From assembly GCA_964439595.1 (NCBI GenBank), contig CAYTOK010000003.1:83603-147602 (forward strand): DNA of 64,000 bases, written 5' to 3'. The stretch is from CAIJXB01 sp964439595 (lineage in GTDB: Bacteria; Chlamydiota; Chlamydiia; Chlamydiales; Rhabdochlamydiaceae). Within the stretch, counting starts at the first letter, position 1, and each line of letters opens with the position of its first letter. The notes under the pieces are model-generated. The model worked only from the letters and a program-made list of their open reading frames with translations, was not told the origin of the DNA and ran no database searches. The translations under genes were made by a program, and so were the position numbers. Of the stretch, positions 1 to 9,464 are shown piece by piece.

Positions 1-1136
1 TACAAGAAGGTGTTCTTGTGGATGGACTTGTAGGAACGGGCTTTAAAGGCAAAGCGGAAGGGGTCTTAGCAGAAATTATTTCGCTTGCCAACAACTCAAA
101 GTTACCTATTTTATCGATTGATATCGCCTCTGGAGTTTGTGGAAGTACTGGCAAAGTGGAAACTGTTGCTATTTGTGCAGACGCTACAATTTATTTGGAA
201 CTTCCTAAACTTGGTTTTTTTTTAGATAAAGGTTGGGAGCATACAGGATCCCTTGTTCAAGGGACTTTTGGCCTTCCTTCTAAATATATTGAAATGATAA
301 CCCCTTCTGCATTTTTAGTGGTTAAAGAGGGACTTAAATCCCTTCTGCCTAAACCATCTCGCATACAAAATAAATATAAGGCCGGTTACTTGCTTGCTTT
401 AGCAGGTAGTAAGAATATGATGGGCGCCGGAGCTTTGGTTTCTAAGGCAGCTCTTCGTTCAGGAGCTGGGATTGTACGTTGGTTTTATCCTGAAGGATGT
501 GAAGAGGGAACTGCTTTATCCGGGGCCGATGTGATTAAAGATAGCTCGATACCTTCTTTATTAGAAGAGATGAAAAGGGCAAGAGCGCTTGTTATAGGCC
601 CTGGCATGGGAAGAGGAGAGGAACCTTTTCAGGTAATTCGTGAGGTTTTAACTAAGTGCACTATCTCTTCTGTAATAGACGCAGATGCTCTTTTTTTCCT
701 TTCTAAAAATCCTTCCTTCTCAATCCCCGGAAAATCTATTCTTACCCCTCATACGGGGGAATTAAAACGTCTACTAGATAGCTGTTTTATAGAAGGGGAC
801 TTACTTTCTTCTTCTCAAAAATATGTAGAACAAAAACAGGTTGCTCTTCTTGTAAAAGGAGCTCCTAACTTTTTATTTCAACCAGGGGAGATTCCTTGTA
901 TTCTTCCTTTTGGTAATCCTGGTATGGCAAAAGCAGGAACAGGGGACGTGTTATCCGGAGTTTTAGGTGGTTTACTAGCACAGGAGATGACTATCCAGGA
1001 TGCTGCTATTTTAGGCTGTTTTTTACATGGACTTGCAGGAGATTTGGTGGTAGAAGAGAAGACTCTTTTTTGTTTGACAGCTTCAGATTTACCTGAATAT
1101 CTTCCCAAAGCATTTAAAAAAACCCTAATGAATTAG
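1..1136 (+). CDS. nnr: Bifunctional NAD(P)HX epimerase/dehydratase, 3' part
   Basis: Repairs hydrated NADH/NADPH: the N-terminal YjeF domain epimerises NAD(P)HX and the C-terminal ribokinase-like domain dehydrates it using ADP or ATP. The reading frame is open to the left edge, so the gene begins outside the window; the GTG at 18 is an internal Val in the epimerase motif DGLVGTG, not a start. The C-terminal domain starts near base 370 (GYLLALAGS, MGAGALVSKAAL) and carries the dehydratase signature NPGMAKAGTGDVLSG near bases 915-960. The stop overlaps the end of the convergent pagL-like gene by 4 bases. Family assignment is firm; only the 5' end is missing. Confidence 0.93.
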   Translation, partial: QEGVLVDGLVGTGFKGKAEGVLAEIISLANNSKLPILSIDIASGVCGSTGKVETVAICADATIYLELPKLGFFLDKGWEHTGSLVQGTFGLPSKYIEMITPSAFLVVKEGLKSLLPKPSRIQNKYKAGYLLALAGSKNMMGAGALVSKAALRSGAGIVRWFYPEGCEEGTALSGADVIKDSSIPSLLEEMKRARALVIGPGMGRGEEPFQVIREVLTKCTISSVIDADALFFLSKNPSFSIPGKSILTPHTGELKRLLDSCFIEGDLLSSSQKYVEQKQVALLVKGAPNFLFQPGEIPCILPFGNPGMAKAGTGDVLSGVLGGLLAQEMTIQDAAILGCFLHGLAGDLVVEEKTLFCLTASDLPEYLPKAFKKTLMN

Positions 1137-1624
1137 TATAAGGGGATCGAATAAAAAAGTAGAAGAGCTTCTGCTCCTGGATTTTTCCTTCCGAAAGAAG
1201 CATTCGATATGTGATAGAACTGGGCTCCGATACGCCCTTGGTTGGGTAGGATGTAGGAAAGCTCCATACTAGATCTAAATTCTAAGGGGAAGTGTAAGTT
1301 TTTTCCGTGCCCTTTATAATAAATACCGGGGGCAAAACTTGGGGTCAAAACAAAATATTTTCCTAAGAAAATGTCTCCCGCAATTCCACCATACGCATAT
1401 AAAGAACCTTTGTCTGTTCCCATTATTCCAATAAGAGGTCTTAGGTAGTGGCATTTTTTTATAAAAGATCTGTACTCTACTTGCATAAGTAGATTTTTAG
1501 GGTTGTGGATAATATCGTATACGCCAACTCCCAGGTTGAGGAATTTGGGTATTTTAGGAGAGGATTCTTCGCCTCTTAGGAAGCTTGGAAAGGTTAGGAT
1601 AAAAAGTAGTAATAGGCGTTTCAC
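1133..1624 (-). CDS. pagL: PagL-family lipid A 3-O-deacylase (acyloxyacyl hydrolase)
   Basis: Predicted outer-membrane beta-barrel enzyme that removes the 3-linked acyl chain from lipid A. The 163-residue protein starts with a signal peptide (MKRLLLLFILTFPSFLRG) and ends with the PagL signature: His138 and Ser140 in HISNAS, then NPGAE with Glu152, matching the His-Ser-Glu catalytic triad of the family, and a C-terminal aromatic-rich strand. Length is close to that of classical PagL. It converges on nnr with a 4-base overlap, so the two transcripts must be antisense at their ends. It is not a gene I associate with Chlamydiaceae. The exact deacylation position on chlamydial lipid A is inference. 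Confidence 0.85.
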   Translation of the reverse strand: MKRLLLLFILTFPSFLRGEESSPKIPKFLNLGVGVYDIIHNPKNLLMQVEYRSFIKKCHYLRPLIGIMGTDKGSLYAYGGIAGDIFLGKYFVLTPSFAPGIYYKGHGKNLHFPLEFRSSMELSYILPNQGRIGAQFYHISNASFGRKNPGAEALLLFYSIPLY

Positions 1625-1727
1625 GGTGTTTTCTTTTGTTTTGTACTGAAAGACTTTTTTCTAACTAAGCCGTGGAAAAAAGGCAAGGTATTCCTTGTGG
1701 CTTTTTATTTTTTTCCCAAGGCTGGAG

Positions 1728-1919
1728 ATGAGTATAAATCCGAAGAAGCATGCAGAAATAATTACAAGAAAGCCTTTAATGCTTTATAGCGTTGCCATTG
1801 AAAAGAAAATAGCGAGGAAACTAAATAAAATTAGATGTGTCGTAGAGCAGCTTAGCTGTATTAGAGAATTCTCCGGAAGAATATTCATAAGCCCAGAGGA
1901 ACACGTTGCTTTCTACTAG
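1728..1919 (+). CDS. Possible small hypothetical protein
   Basis: A 63-codon frame beginning ATGAGTATAAAT with GGAG directly upstream (too close to be an ideal ribosome site). The product is basic and contains two cysteines (IRCVVEQLSCI); no domain is recognised. It lies between the divergently read pagL-like gene and the glycosyltransferase. It could equally be chance; the only support is the open frame and the partial ribosome site. Confidence 0.25.
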   Translation: MSINPKKHAEIITRKPLMLYSVAIEKKIARKLNKIRCVVEQLSCIREFSGRIFISPEEHVAFY

Positions 1920-2054
1920 TTTTCTTTCTGGAAAAATGTGGATGGCCACCTAGATTTAATGAAAAGTAGATTTCACAAGTTATATTATTAAATATAATTG
2001 CAATGATTGGCTTCTTTGGGTATTCCTAGTCTTAAGCCTTACCAAAGGAAAAAT

Positions 2055-2822
2055 ATGTTCGAGCAAGGGGTTATTGTAGGTTGTGATCAAAAACAAGAGT
2101 GGCTTCTTCCTTGGTGGTGGGATCATTACTCTTGTCATAATAACTATCCTGTTGCTTTTGCGGATTTTGGGATGTCCCCTAATGCACTTGCCTGGTGTAA
2201 AGAAAGAGGACAATGTTTAACTTTGCCCTCATCTAAAATACGAGAAGAAAATGATATTTCTTCTTTGCAAAAACAACAGTGGGAAAAGCGCTATGGGAAC
2301 GGAATTTGGTTTTTTCGCTCCGGCTGGTTTAAAAAGCCACTAGCTCTTTTACATTCACCCTTCCCTATCGGGATTTGGCTTGACCTTGATTGTCAGGTTA
2401 ACGGATCATTGGATCCAATTTTTAATTCTTTACTATTTAATGCAGAACTAAGTCTTGTAAGAGAGCCTTCGTTTATTCAAGAGCATGATGAAAAAAAGGG
2501 TTTTTTACTCCCCGGAGAGGTTAGTTATAATTCAGGGGTTATCGCTTTTCGCAGAAACGCCACCATTTTACACCATTGGGTAAAAGAAGCTATTGAATAC
2601 AATGAAAAGTATGTAGGAGATCAGCCTGCTTTAAATAGGGCTATTTTTTTACAAAAAGCAGCTCCAGTGGAGCTTCCGAGCGAGTATAATTGGCCTATGG
2701 TTCTTGGCCCAAATAAAGAAGCTCTCATTTATCATTTTTCATCCGGTAAGGGCAAAATAGAGATTTTAAAAAATACAAGACCCAATCTTCTTCATTTGAT
2801 GAAAAGCTTAATTTCTGAATAA
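2055..2822 (+). CDS. Putative DxD glycosyltransferase
   Basis: Predicted nucleotide-sugar dependent glycosyltransferase of GT-A type, cytoplasmic, about 255 residues. An aspartate motif typical of metal/sugar-nucleotide binding is seen in IWLDLDCQVNGSLDPIF, followed by SYNSGVIAFRRNA and GDQPALNRAIF, which resemble the acceptor-side region of GT8/GT32-like enzymes. The frame is open from 2007, but ATG 2055 is preceded by AAAGGA at a good distance and is chosen as start. It is a single gene separated from both neighbours by more than 130 bases. Acceptor is unknown; nearby lipid A modification suggests a surface glycan, which is inference. Confidence 0.7.
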   Translation: MFEQGVIVGCDQKQEWLLPWWWDHYSCHNNYPVAFADFGMSPNALAWCKERGQCLTLPSSKIREENDISSLQKQQWEKRYGNGIWFFRSGWFKKPLALLHSPFPIGIWLDLDCQVNGSLDPIFNSLLFNAELSLVREPSFIQEHDEKKGFLLPGEVSYNSGVIAFRRNATILHHWVKEAIEYNEKYVGDQPALNRAIFLQKAAPVELPSEYNWPMVLGPNKEALIYHFSSGKGKIEILKNTRPNLLHLMKSLISE

Positions 2823-3280
2823 TGGTTATTATTTTTTTCTTTTAGATAAATAGCAGGAGACCCTGAAATCCTGCAAAAACCTTCCCTTTTAGGACAGAGA
2901 TCCTTCTTGCTTGTATATGGGCTTTAGAAGAGGAATTGCGAGTTTGAGTTTTTTCACTATTGCTTAGATTTCCCCTGATTTATAAGAGTAAATATCTGTT
3001 TAGTCTTTCTTCAAGAGTAAGTCTTTTGTATGCCATAACTGTAGTTTGCCGCAATTATTTATTGTAGTGTCTTAGAATTTTTAACTCAGGTTATTACGAT
3101 GGGGAATTCGCTCCTAAATATAGTAATAGTAGTTGTGGAGGACAGTTACAGGTTGGGTTTTAATACGTAAAACATTTTTAGGCTGCTGAAGTAAGTTTAT
3201 TTTTAGCGTTTTTATTAATGAGCAATAACTTCATAATGAGGGAAGTTTTTTTATAGATTCCTATCAACAAAGAAGGTTTA
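2823..3280. other. 458-base intergenic region, no gene seen
   Basis: Stop codons occur in all frames and no RNA gene fold is recognised. A short inverted repeat (GCAGGA at 2853-2858 pairing with TCCTGC at 2869-2874) follows the glycosyltransferase but lacks a T tract, so it is at best a weak terminator. The region presumably holds the promoter and a long 5' leader of the RHS gene; no convincing -35/-10 pair could be chosen. Confidence 0.5.
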
Positions 3281-6200
3281 GTGCTTAAAATAGTTTTTTG
3301 TTTTTTGATTCCTTGGTTTTTACATGCTACAGTGGACTCTCTTTTTTATGGAGAAGAGGACCCCTCGTTTTTTGAGCATGTTCACGTTATTTCAGGACAG
3401 TTGACATTAAGTTTACAGGATGCTGTGGTTAATGGGGCTGCTTCATTTCCTCTTACAAGGACCTATTTAGGGAACTCTACGCCAGATATTGAACTAAAAG
3501 ATTTGCGAGGAGGATGGCTTGTGCAAGGTGGCTGGCATATGCTTCCACATACAACTCTTTTTATGGTTAATGATGAGGATAGGAAAAAAAGTAAGATCTA
3601 TTTAGCAGAGCAAAACGGTGATGTAAAAACCTATTTCTATTTTGGACAACAAGAGCAAAACGTTATCTCTTACCAAGAAGAGGGAGGGAAAATTCTTTAT
3701 TTAGATGAGAGAAGTGAGACTATTTTACTTTATTTACCACGTGGCGGTTTGCGCATTTATCAAAAGCTTGGGAAAAAAAGACAAGAAAATTCTTCTTGGT
3801 ATTTAATAAAAGAGATTTTGCCTTCAAAGCATCAAATTTGTTTTTTTTACGATAAAGAGTATAAGCTTCTTCACATTGATTTAAAAAACCCATCCGGTTC
3901 TAAGACGTATTCTTGGGTTCATTTTGATATAAAGAATAAGGGGGACTCTCCTTATTTATTTGAAGTGAAAACCTCTGATAGAAAGCATTTACGCTACAGT
4001 GCTTTACTTGAGGAGGATGGCGGCGGTTTAAAACAAGTTTTAAGCAATTCTCGCCAGGTAGAAAATGTGAGGTATGTTAAAGGGCAGGGAGAATCGTGGC
4101 CCCTTGTTCATCAGATGACATGGGGCAATGACACGGAATTTACGGCAAATTATTTTCCTAAATCTCATAAAGTACAATCTCTTAAAGCTTATTTAGGTAG
4201 AGAAAAAGAAGTGTCCGTTGCGGAATTTATTTACAGTGAAGATTATACTGACGTAAAAGATGCTAAGGGTAATTTAATCAGATACTATCATAAAAATAAT
4301 AAAGTTGTCGAAATTGTTTATTTTACTAGTGAGGGTGAAATTGACTCTAGACTGAAGTTTTTATGGGAAGGGAATCTACTTTGCGCTAAAGTTTTTTATA
4401 AAGCAGAAGAGGTAGTTTCTTCTAAGACTTTTTGTTATGATGCAAAAGGGCGGGTCATTAAAGAAACCCTATGGGGTAATGTAACAGGTCGCCCAGTTGC
4501 TCCATTTACCCTAGAGCAAGATGGTCGTCTTGCGGGGGCTGAATCGATTGTTAAGACATACGTCTATGATTTAGAGAAAGGACTTCTTCTTTATGAAAAA
4601 CATGGGGAAATTTCTTATAAGTACGTATATAAGGAAGGGACCGATTTAATTGCTGCAAAGTTTACTGCTGATGAGCAAAAAGTTCTCTTTAGAGAGTTTT
4701 TTATCTATAATGAAGATCATATCCTTGTAGAAGAGATAATTGATGACGGTAGCTCTAATAACTTAGAGGATAGGTCTGACGTTACTTTGTGCTATAGTAA
4801 AAGATATACTGTTAATGACACTATAGGCTTGCCGAGCTCTTGTAGAGAATTTTATTTTGATAAATTAACGCAAGAAGAGAAATTACTACGTAGAACAGAT
4901 TATGCATATGATAAACGTTTTTTTATAGAAAGTGAAAATGTTTATGACGCTAACGAAGTATACAGATATACCACATATCCAAAGTATGATGCTCAAGGTA
5001 AACGGATCCCTGCTGAAATATTGCCGGGTAAGCAAAAACCTCACTTCTGTGATGTAAGAAAGTTTCAGCGTAAAGTAGAGGAAAATAGTGCTTTTCAAGA
5101 TTCGATTTCTTTTGCGCTCGCAGAAAATGACTCTGTATTAGAATTCACTCTTTTAAAGAAGCCTCTTCGTGTTTTACATGAAGATGGCAGCTTTTCTTGT
5201 TATACCTACGATCAAAGAGGATTGCTTAGTGAAGTTATTCATTCAGATGGAACTAAAGAAACGTATCTTTATGATTCTTTGCAAAGGGTTATCTATCGCG
5301 GGGTACAAGAATCGTCAGGAAAACTTATTGCTGATGAAAGCTGGCTTTATAGCTCCTTTCATCTTTTATCTTACACAGACATTAGAGGCTTAACTACAGC
5401 TTTTGCTTATGATGGGGCCGGCAGAAAGATAGAAGAAGCTGCAGAGGGAAGAGTGGTTAGCTATGAGTATGACGCTTTTGGTTTTTTAGAAAAGGAAATC
5501 AAAGGAGAGGACTTTTTTATTCAAAGGCATGGCTTAGATGGTTCTATTTTAGAAATGTGGGAAGAGAAAGCGGGCAGCAGAGAAAATCACATTCGATTCT
5601 TTTATGATAAAAAAGGTTTATTAGAGAAGGAAGAGAGGATCACATCACAAGGAGTAGCCGCTCGATTTTTTTTCTATGACAAGGAAGGCAGGATCACTGA
5701 ACAGAGAGATCCCTTAGGGGTAGTAACCAAGTTTTTCTATGAGAAAACGCCAAGAGGGATAAGGAAAACACGTGTCACCTCCCTAGGGGTTAAAATAATA
5801 GAAGAAACCAATTCCCGTAATCAAGTTCTGTTGCAAGAAAAACAGGATCAGGATGGTAAAATCCTTTCTAAGGAAGAATTTTTTTATGACGATGCGGGAA
5901 ATAAAATACAGTGGGTTGTTGGGGTTTATTTAGAAGGGGAATGGAAAAAGGAAGTTATTACATCGTTTTCTTATGATTCGATGCATAGGATGGTTAAGCA
6001 GATAGAAGCAGGAGAGAGAGTTAATTCATTTGTTTATGACATTTGGGGTAGACTGTCTAGTCGTGTTTTGCCAAATGGAATTATTCTTTTTTTTAGTTAT
6101 GACGGCGCTGGTCGCATAGTAGAGCTTGCAAGTTCTGATGGCAGTATCCATTATAAGTACTATTATGAAAAGGGGCCTGATCCTACTTTGATTGTTGATA

Positions 6201-8245
6201 CAGTCAATAAGACGACATTTCGTCGTAAATATACTATTTTTGGAGAGGTCCTCGAAGAGGGGTTATTACCGTTAGGTAAGCAGATCAGGTTTGCCTATGA
6301 CTCTTTAGGTAGACGGACTTGTACGCAACTGCCAGATGGGTCCCGTATTGAGTATCTATATGATAAAGGACATTTGCGCTCTTTGCATCGAAGAGATTCA
6401 AGCGGCAACCTTTTATATCAGCATAAATATCTCAAATTTGACTCTACAGGTGCTTTGGAAGAAGAAGAGCTTTTAGGGGGTTTAGGAAAAATACAAACCA
6501 AGCATGATCTTTTGCAAAGGCCATATAAGCAAACTTCTCCCTGGTTTTTTGAAGAAGTTGTTTATGGGCCTACAGGTCTTATTGTGAAGAATGCAAATTC
6601 TTTGTTTGGGGATAGATCTTATAAGTATGATGGATTAGGTCAGCTAAAAAAAGAAGCAGAAGTATTTGATTCTTTAGGGAATCTGTCTTGTTATAACGTA
6701 GACAAGTATAATCAAATATCCTCCTCAGCTGATGCCTTTTTTTCTTATGACGGGACTGGTAATCTTATAAAAAAGAAGGGAAATCAGAGTGAAAGTTTCT
6801 ATACATATGATGCCCTAGGTCGGGTAACTGAAATTGTCTCAACTTCAGAAAAAATTTATTATCGATATGATCCGTTTTCTAGGCTAGTTTCTAAAGAGAT
6901 ATGGCGCTTAAAGGGCACTAACTGGAAAAAAGAAGACCCCGTATATTTTTTATATGAAGGAGCTAAGGAAATAGGAGTAATGAGTGCCCTAGGGGAGATT
7001 TCTCAGCTTAAAGTTCTAGGTCTTGGGATTCGAGGAGATATTGGCGCTGCTGTTGCTATAGAGCTGAATAAAGAAGTATTTGCTCCGCTGCATGATTTTT
7101 ATGGGAATATAATTGCTTTAGTTTCTTTAGATGGCACAATACAAGAGCAGTATGAAATGGATCCCTTTGGTAAGGAAAAACTATCCACTACCTCATATAA
7201 AAACCCTTGGAGATTTTGCTCTAAAAGGCATGAAGAGGGATTAGTGTATTTTGGAGCTAGATTTTACGATCCTTCGATGGGAAGGTGGCTTACCCCTGAT
7301 CCATCTGGATTTGTGGACGGACTTAATTTATATGCTTATGTCCGAAATAGTCCATTAAATCGTCTTGATGTATTTGGCTTGTCGAGTTGGGAAAGAAATA
7401 AAAGTGAGCTGTTTTCCTTGGAAGTAGAAATTTCTGCTATTGATTACCGGCAAGGTGCTCTTATTCCTTGCAGGGGGATTATAGAAGATGCATTTTTGGA
7501 ATGTTACTTAGCGGGTGGGTGTTTGCGCCATTTGGAATATACAGAAGAAGAGTTGGAATCTGGGCGTATTAATCTTTTAAATCATTTTTCGGAAATTCTC
7601 CCTTTGGAATGGCGAGGTGTTGGGCTTGTGACTCTTCATAATGGGATAAATACTAGTTTAGAAGAGTTTAAAGAGATGAGCCAGTCTGTAGTAGATAAAA
7701 TCTCGGAAGGAACTTTGTTTATTGGAATGCACACGCCAACTAGGGGACTCGTACAGGATGTAATTCGGTTTCTTTGGGAAAGCCAAAGTTATGTGACACC
7801 TATTGTCTTTCAGACCCATCAATTTATGGATGTTATGGTGGATAAACTTCATGAAGTAAATCCAGATTTACTTTGGATGGATATTCGTCATAGTGAAGGG
7901 GGCGTGATTGGAAGAAGAGCTATAGAGCTTCTTTCCGAAGAAAAAAGAAATGTTTTACAGAAAAAGTTGTACTCATTGACTGTTGGCTCTGGAATACCGA
8001 TTCCTAAAGAATATGGTTTACACGTTTATAATATTTATTCGGAGGCAGATTACTGGACCGGAACCTTTGGTTATTTAGTGGATGATTGTGATCATATTAA
8101 GATCGTTCCTTGCATTTCTTCTTGGGGGGAAAGGGTTGTATTTGCAGATCACGCATTTATGTCTCCTACCTATCAATCTGTTTTGCGGGAAGAAATTGAA
8201 AATGTAAGAGGTTTATATGGATTTCACGATGTGAATTCTAGATAA
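3281..8245 (+). CDS. Secreted RHS/YD-repeat protein with unique C-terminal domain
   Basis: A 1654-residue RHS family protein. GTG 3281 follows AAGAAGG; the N-terminus is a Sec signal peptide (hydrophobic residues 3-15). Residues about 30-300 form an N-terminal cap, then dozens of YD repeats (YDxxGRxxxxxxxxGxxxxYxY) run to the conserved RHS core end, FGARFYDPSMGRWLTPDP, LNLYAYVRNSPLNRLDVFGL, near residue 1365. In this family the core forms a shell that encloses and releases the variable C-terminus. Here that part is about 290 residues and contains HSEGG (Ser1538) after the hydrophobic stretch LLWMDI, resembling a lipase nucleophile elbow, and a later DHAF. It may correspond to a domain found in other chlamydial proteins (DUF687-like, from memory). 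The next gene converges after a single base, so no immunity gene is present. Confidence 0.88.
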   Translation: MLKIVFCFLIPWFLHATVDSLFYGEEDPSFFEHVHVISGQLTLSLQDAVVNGAASFPLTRTYLGNSTPDIELKDLRGGWLVQGGWHMLPHTTLFMVNDEDRKKSKIYLAEQNGDVKTYFYFGQQEQNVISYQEEGGKILYLDERSETILLYLPRGGLRIYQKLGKKRQENSSWYLIKEILPSKHQICFFYDKEYKLLHIDLKNPSGSKTYSWVHFDIKNKGDSPYLFEVKTSDRKHLRYSALLEEDGGGLKQVLSNSRQVENVRYVKGQGESWPLVHQMTWGNDTEFTANYFPKSHKVQSLKAYLGREKEVSVAEFIYSEDYTDVKDAKGNLIRYYHKNNKVVEIVYFTSEGEIDSRLKFLWEGNLLCAKVFYKAEEVVSSKTFCYDAKGRVIKETLWGNVTGRPVAPFTLEQDGRLAGAESIVKTYVYDLEKGLLLYEKHGEISYKYVYKEGTDLIAAKFTADEQKVLFREFFIYNEDHILVEEIIDDGSSNNLEDRSDVTLCYSKRYTVNDTIGLPSSCREFYFDKLTQEEKLLRRTDYAYDKRFFIESENVYDANEVYRYTTYPKYDAQGKRIPAEILPGKQKPHFCDVRKFQRKVEENSAFQDSISFALAENDSVLEFTLLKKPLRVLHEDGSFSCYTYDQRGLLSEVIHSDGTKETYLYDSLQRVIYRGVQESSGKLIADESWLYSSFHLLSYTDIRGLTTAFAYDGAGRKIEEAAEGRVVSYEYDAFGFLEKEIKGEDFFIQRHGLDGSILEMWEEKAGSRENHIRFFYDKKGLLEKEERITSQGVAARFFFYDKEGRITEQRDPLGVVTKFFYEKTPRGIRKTRVTSLGVKIIEETNSRNQVLLQEKQDQDGKILSKEEFFYDDAGNKIQWVVGVYLEGEWKKEVITSFSYDSMHRMVKQIEAGERVNSFVYDIWGRLSSRVLPNGIILFFSYDGAGRIVELASSDGSIHYKYYYEKGPDPTLIVDTVNKTTFRRKYTIFGEVLEEGLLPLGKQIRFAYDSLGRRTCTQLPDGSRIEYLYDKGHLRSLHRRDSSGNLLYQHKYLKFDSTGALEEEELLGGLGKIQTKHDLLQRPYKQTSPWFFEEVVYGPTGLIVKNANSLFGDRSYKYDGLGQLKKEAEVFDSLGNLSCYNVDKYNQISSSADAFFSYDGTGNLIKKKGNQSESFYTYDALGRVTEIVSTSEKIYYRYDPFSRLVSKEIWRLKGTNWKKEDPVYFLYEGAKEIGVMSALGEISQLKVLGLGIRGDIGAAVAIELNKEVFAPLHDFYGNIIALVSLDGTIQEQYEMDPFGKEKLSTTSYKNPWRFCSKRHEEGLVYFGARFYDPSMGRWLTPDPSGFVDGLNLYAYVRNSPLNRLDVFGLSSWERNKSELFSLEVEISAIDYRQGALIPCRGIIEDAFLECYLAGGCLRHLEYTEEELESGRINLLNHFSEILPLEWRGVGLVTLHNGINTSLEEFKEMSQSVVDKISEGTLFIGMHTPTRGLVQDVIRFLWESQSYVTPIVFQTHQFMDVMVDKLHEVNPDLLWMDIRHSEGGVIGRRAIELLSEEKRNVLQKKLYSLTVGSGIPIPKEYGLHVYNIYSEADYWTGTFGYLVDDCDHIKIVPCISSWGERVVFADHAFMSPTYQSVLREEIENVRGLYGFHDVNSR

Positions 8246-8246
8246 G

Positions 8247-9401
8247 TTAGTAAACATCGGTAAGGTATCTTTTAGTCGTTTTAAGATTTTTAAAGTATAG
8301 TTTAGCTTCTTCTTCTGAAAAGCCTTGTTTTTGAATAATTTGTAGTAAGGTAGCCTCTACATCTTTAGCCATTTTACTCGCATCACCGCAGACATAAAAA
8401 TAGGCCCCGTTTTCTAACCAGCGCCATATTTCTTCCGCTTCTTCTAAAAGTTTATGTTGTACGTAGACCTTTTCTTCTTGATCTCTAGAAAAGGCTGTGG
8501 ATACTTTTAAGGCCCCCTGGCTGGAATGAGAATCCCAGAAGTCTTGGTAGAAAAAATCAGCGTGTTTATTGCGTTCTCCAAAAAATAACCAATGTTTTCC
8601 TTCAGCTTTTTGCATGGATCTTTCTTGTAGAAAAGCTCTATAAGGAGCAACGCCTGTTCCGGGGCCAACCATAATAAGAGCTTTTGAATGGTCTTCCGGT
8701 ATTTTAAAGTGTTTGGATGGTTGCACATATAGAGGAATGTGGGTTTCATTTTCTTTGGCTAAGTTACAAAGAAAATGACTAGCTACCCCATAACGTGTGC
8801 CTTTTTTATGCTGGTAGGAAGAAAGGGCGACGAGCAGGTGCACTTCATCTTGGTGGGCTGTTAAAGAAGAGCTGATGGAATAAAATCGAGGTAAAAGTGG
8901 TGCTAAATGAGGTAAAAGCACTTCAGGGGGAATGTTAGAGACGTCGAGTTCTTCAAAGATATCTAGGAGGTCTTTCCCTTCTAAAAAAGCTGTGAGAGCT
9001 AATTTATTTTCAGGTTCTAGTAGACTGCAAAGCATATCTTTTTTTTGTAAGTTAACAGGTAAAGATGCTAAAAGTGATGTGTTAATTCTACTAAGATTTA
9101 CTTTAGAGGTGAAATATTCAATAAGCGATAAGGGGCTTTGCGACCTTGGGTCAACAAGTATTTTATCTGGAGAGGAATCTATAAAGGTAAGGAGCTCTTG
9201 TATTAAATTAGGGTCATTTTGGGGGAGTATTCCTAGAGAGTCGCCCGGCTGAAAAAAAAGACCTGTTTCTTGAATGTTTAAAGAAATATGGTAAGTTTGT
9301 TTGGTTTTATTAGAGGGGTTTAAAAGGGTTTTAGAATGCATTTTAGCCAGGCAGGGGGCGGCTTTACTATAAAGTGACTTAGTAGGCGCTAAATTGGTCA
9401 T
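8247..9401 (-). CDS. cysJ: Sulfite reductase flavoprotein-like (CysJ C-terminal module) oxidoreductase
   Basis: FAD/NADPH-binding diflavin-reductase module. Seen in order: connecting/FAD domain with RFYSISSS and YGVASHFLCN, then the NADPH domain with MVGPGTGVAPYRAFLQER, WLFFGERN and YVCGDASKMAKDVE. At 384 residues it lacks the N-terminal flavodoxin (FMN) domain of full CysJ, as does the chlamydial gene annotated cysJ. The frame begins with TTG 9407, but ATG 9401 sits 9 bases after AGGA and is preferred. No sulfite reductase haemoprotein lies nearby, so the electron acceptor is unknown. Converges on the RHS gene with a one-base gap. Confidence 0.82.
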   Translation of the reverse strand: MTNLAPTKSLYSKAAPCLAKMHSKTLLNPSNKTKQTYHISLNIQETGLFFQPGDSLGILPQNDPNLIQELLTFIDSSPDKILVDPRSQSPLSLIEYFTSKVNLSRINTSLLASLPVNLQKKDMLCSLLEPENKLALTAFLEGKDLLDIFEELDVSNIPPEVLLPHLAPLLPRFYSISSSLTAHQDEVHLLVALSSYQHKKGTRYGVASHFLCNLAKENETHIPLYVQPSKHFKIPEDHSKALIMVGPGTGVAPYRAFLQERSMQKAEGKHWLFFGERNKHADFFYQDFWDSHSSQGALKVSTAFSRDQEEKVYVQHKLLEEAEEIWRWLENGAYFYVCGDASKMAKDVEATLLQIIQKQGFSEEEAKLYFKNLKTTKRYLTDVY

Positions 9402-9464
9402 AGACAAAAGTCCTAAAAAAGGGTAAATAAAAAATAATCACTTAATTTAAGGAAAACCCCCTAT

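Noticed and set aside
2853..2874. Short hairpin after the glycosyltransferase as terminator
   Set aside because: Only six base pairs and no T tract on either strand.
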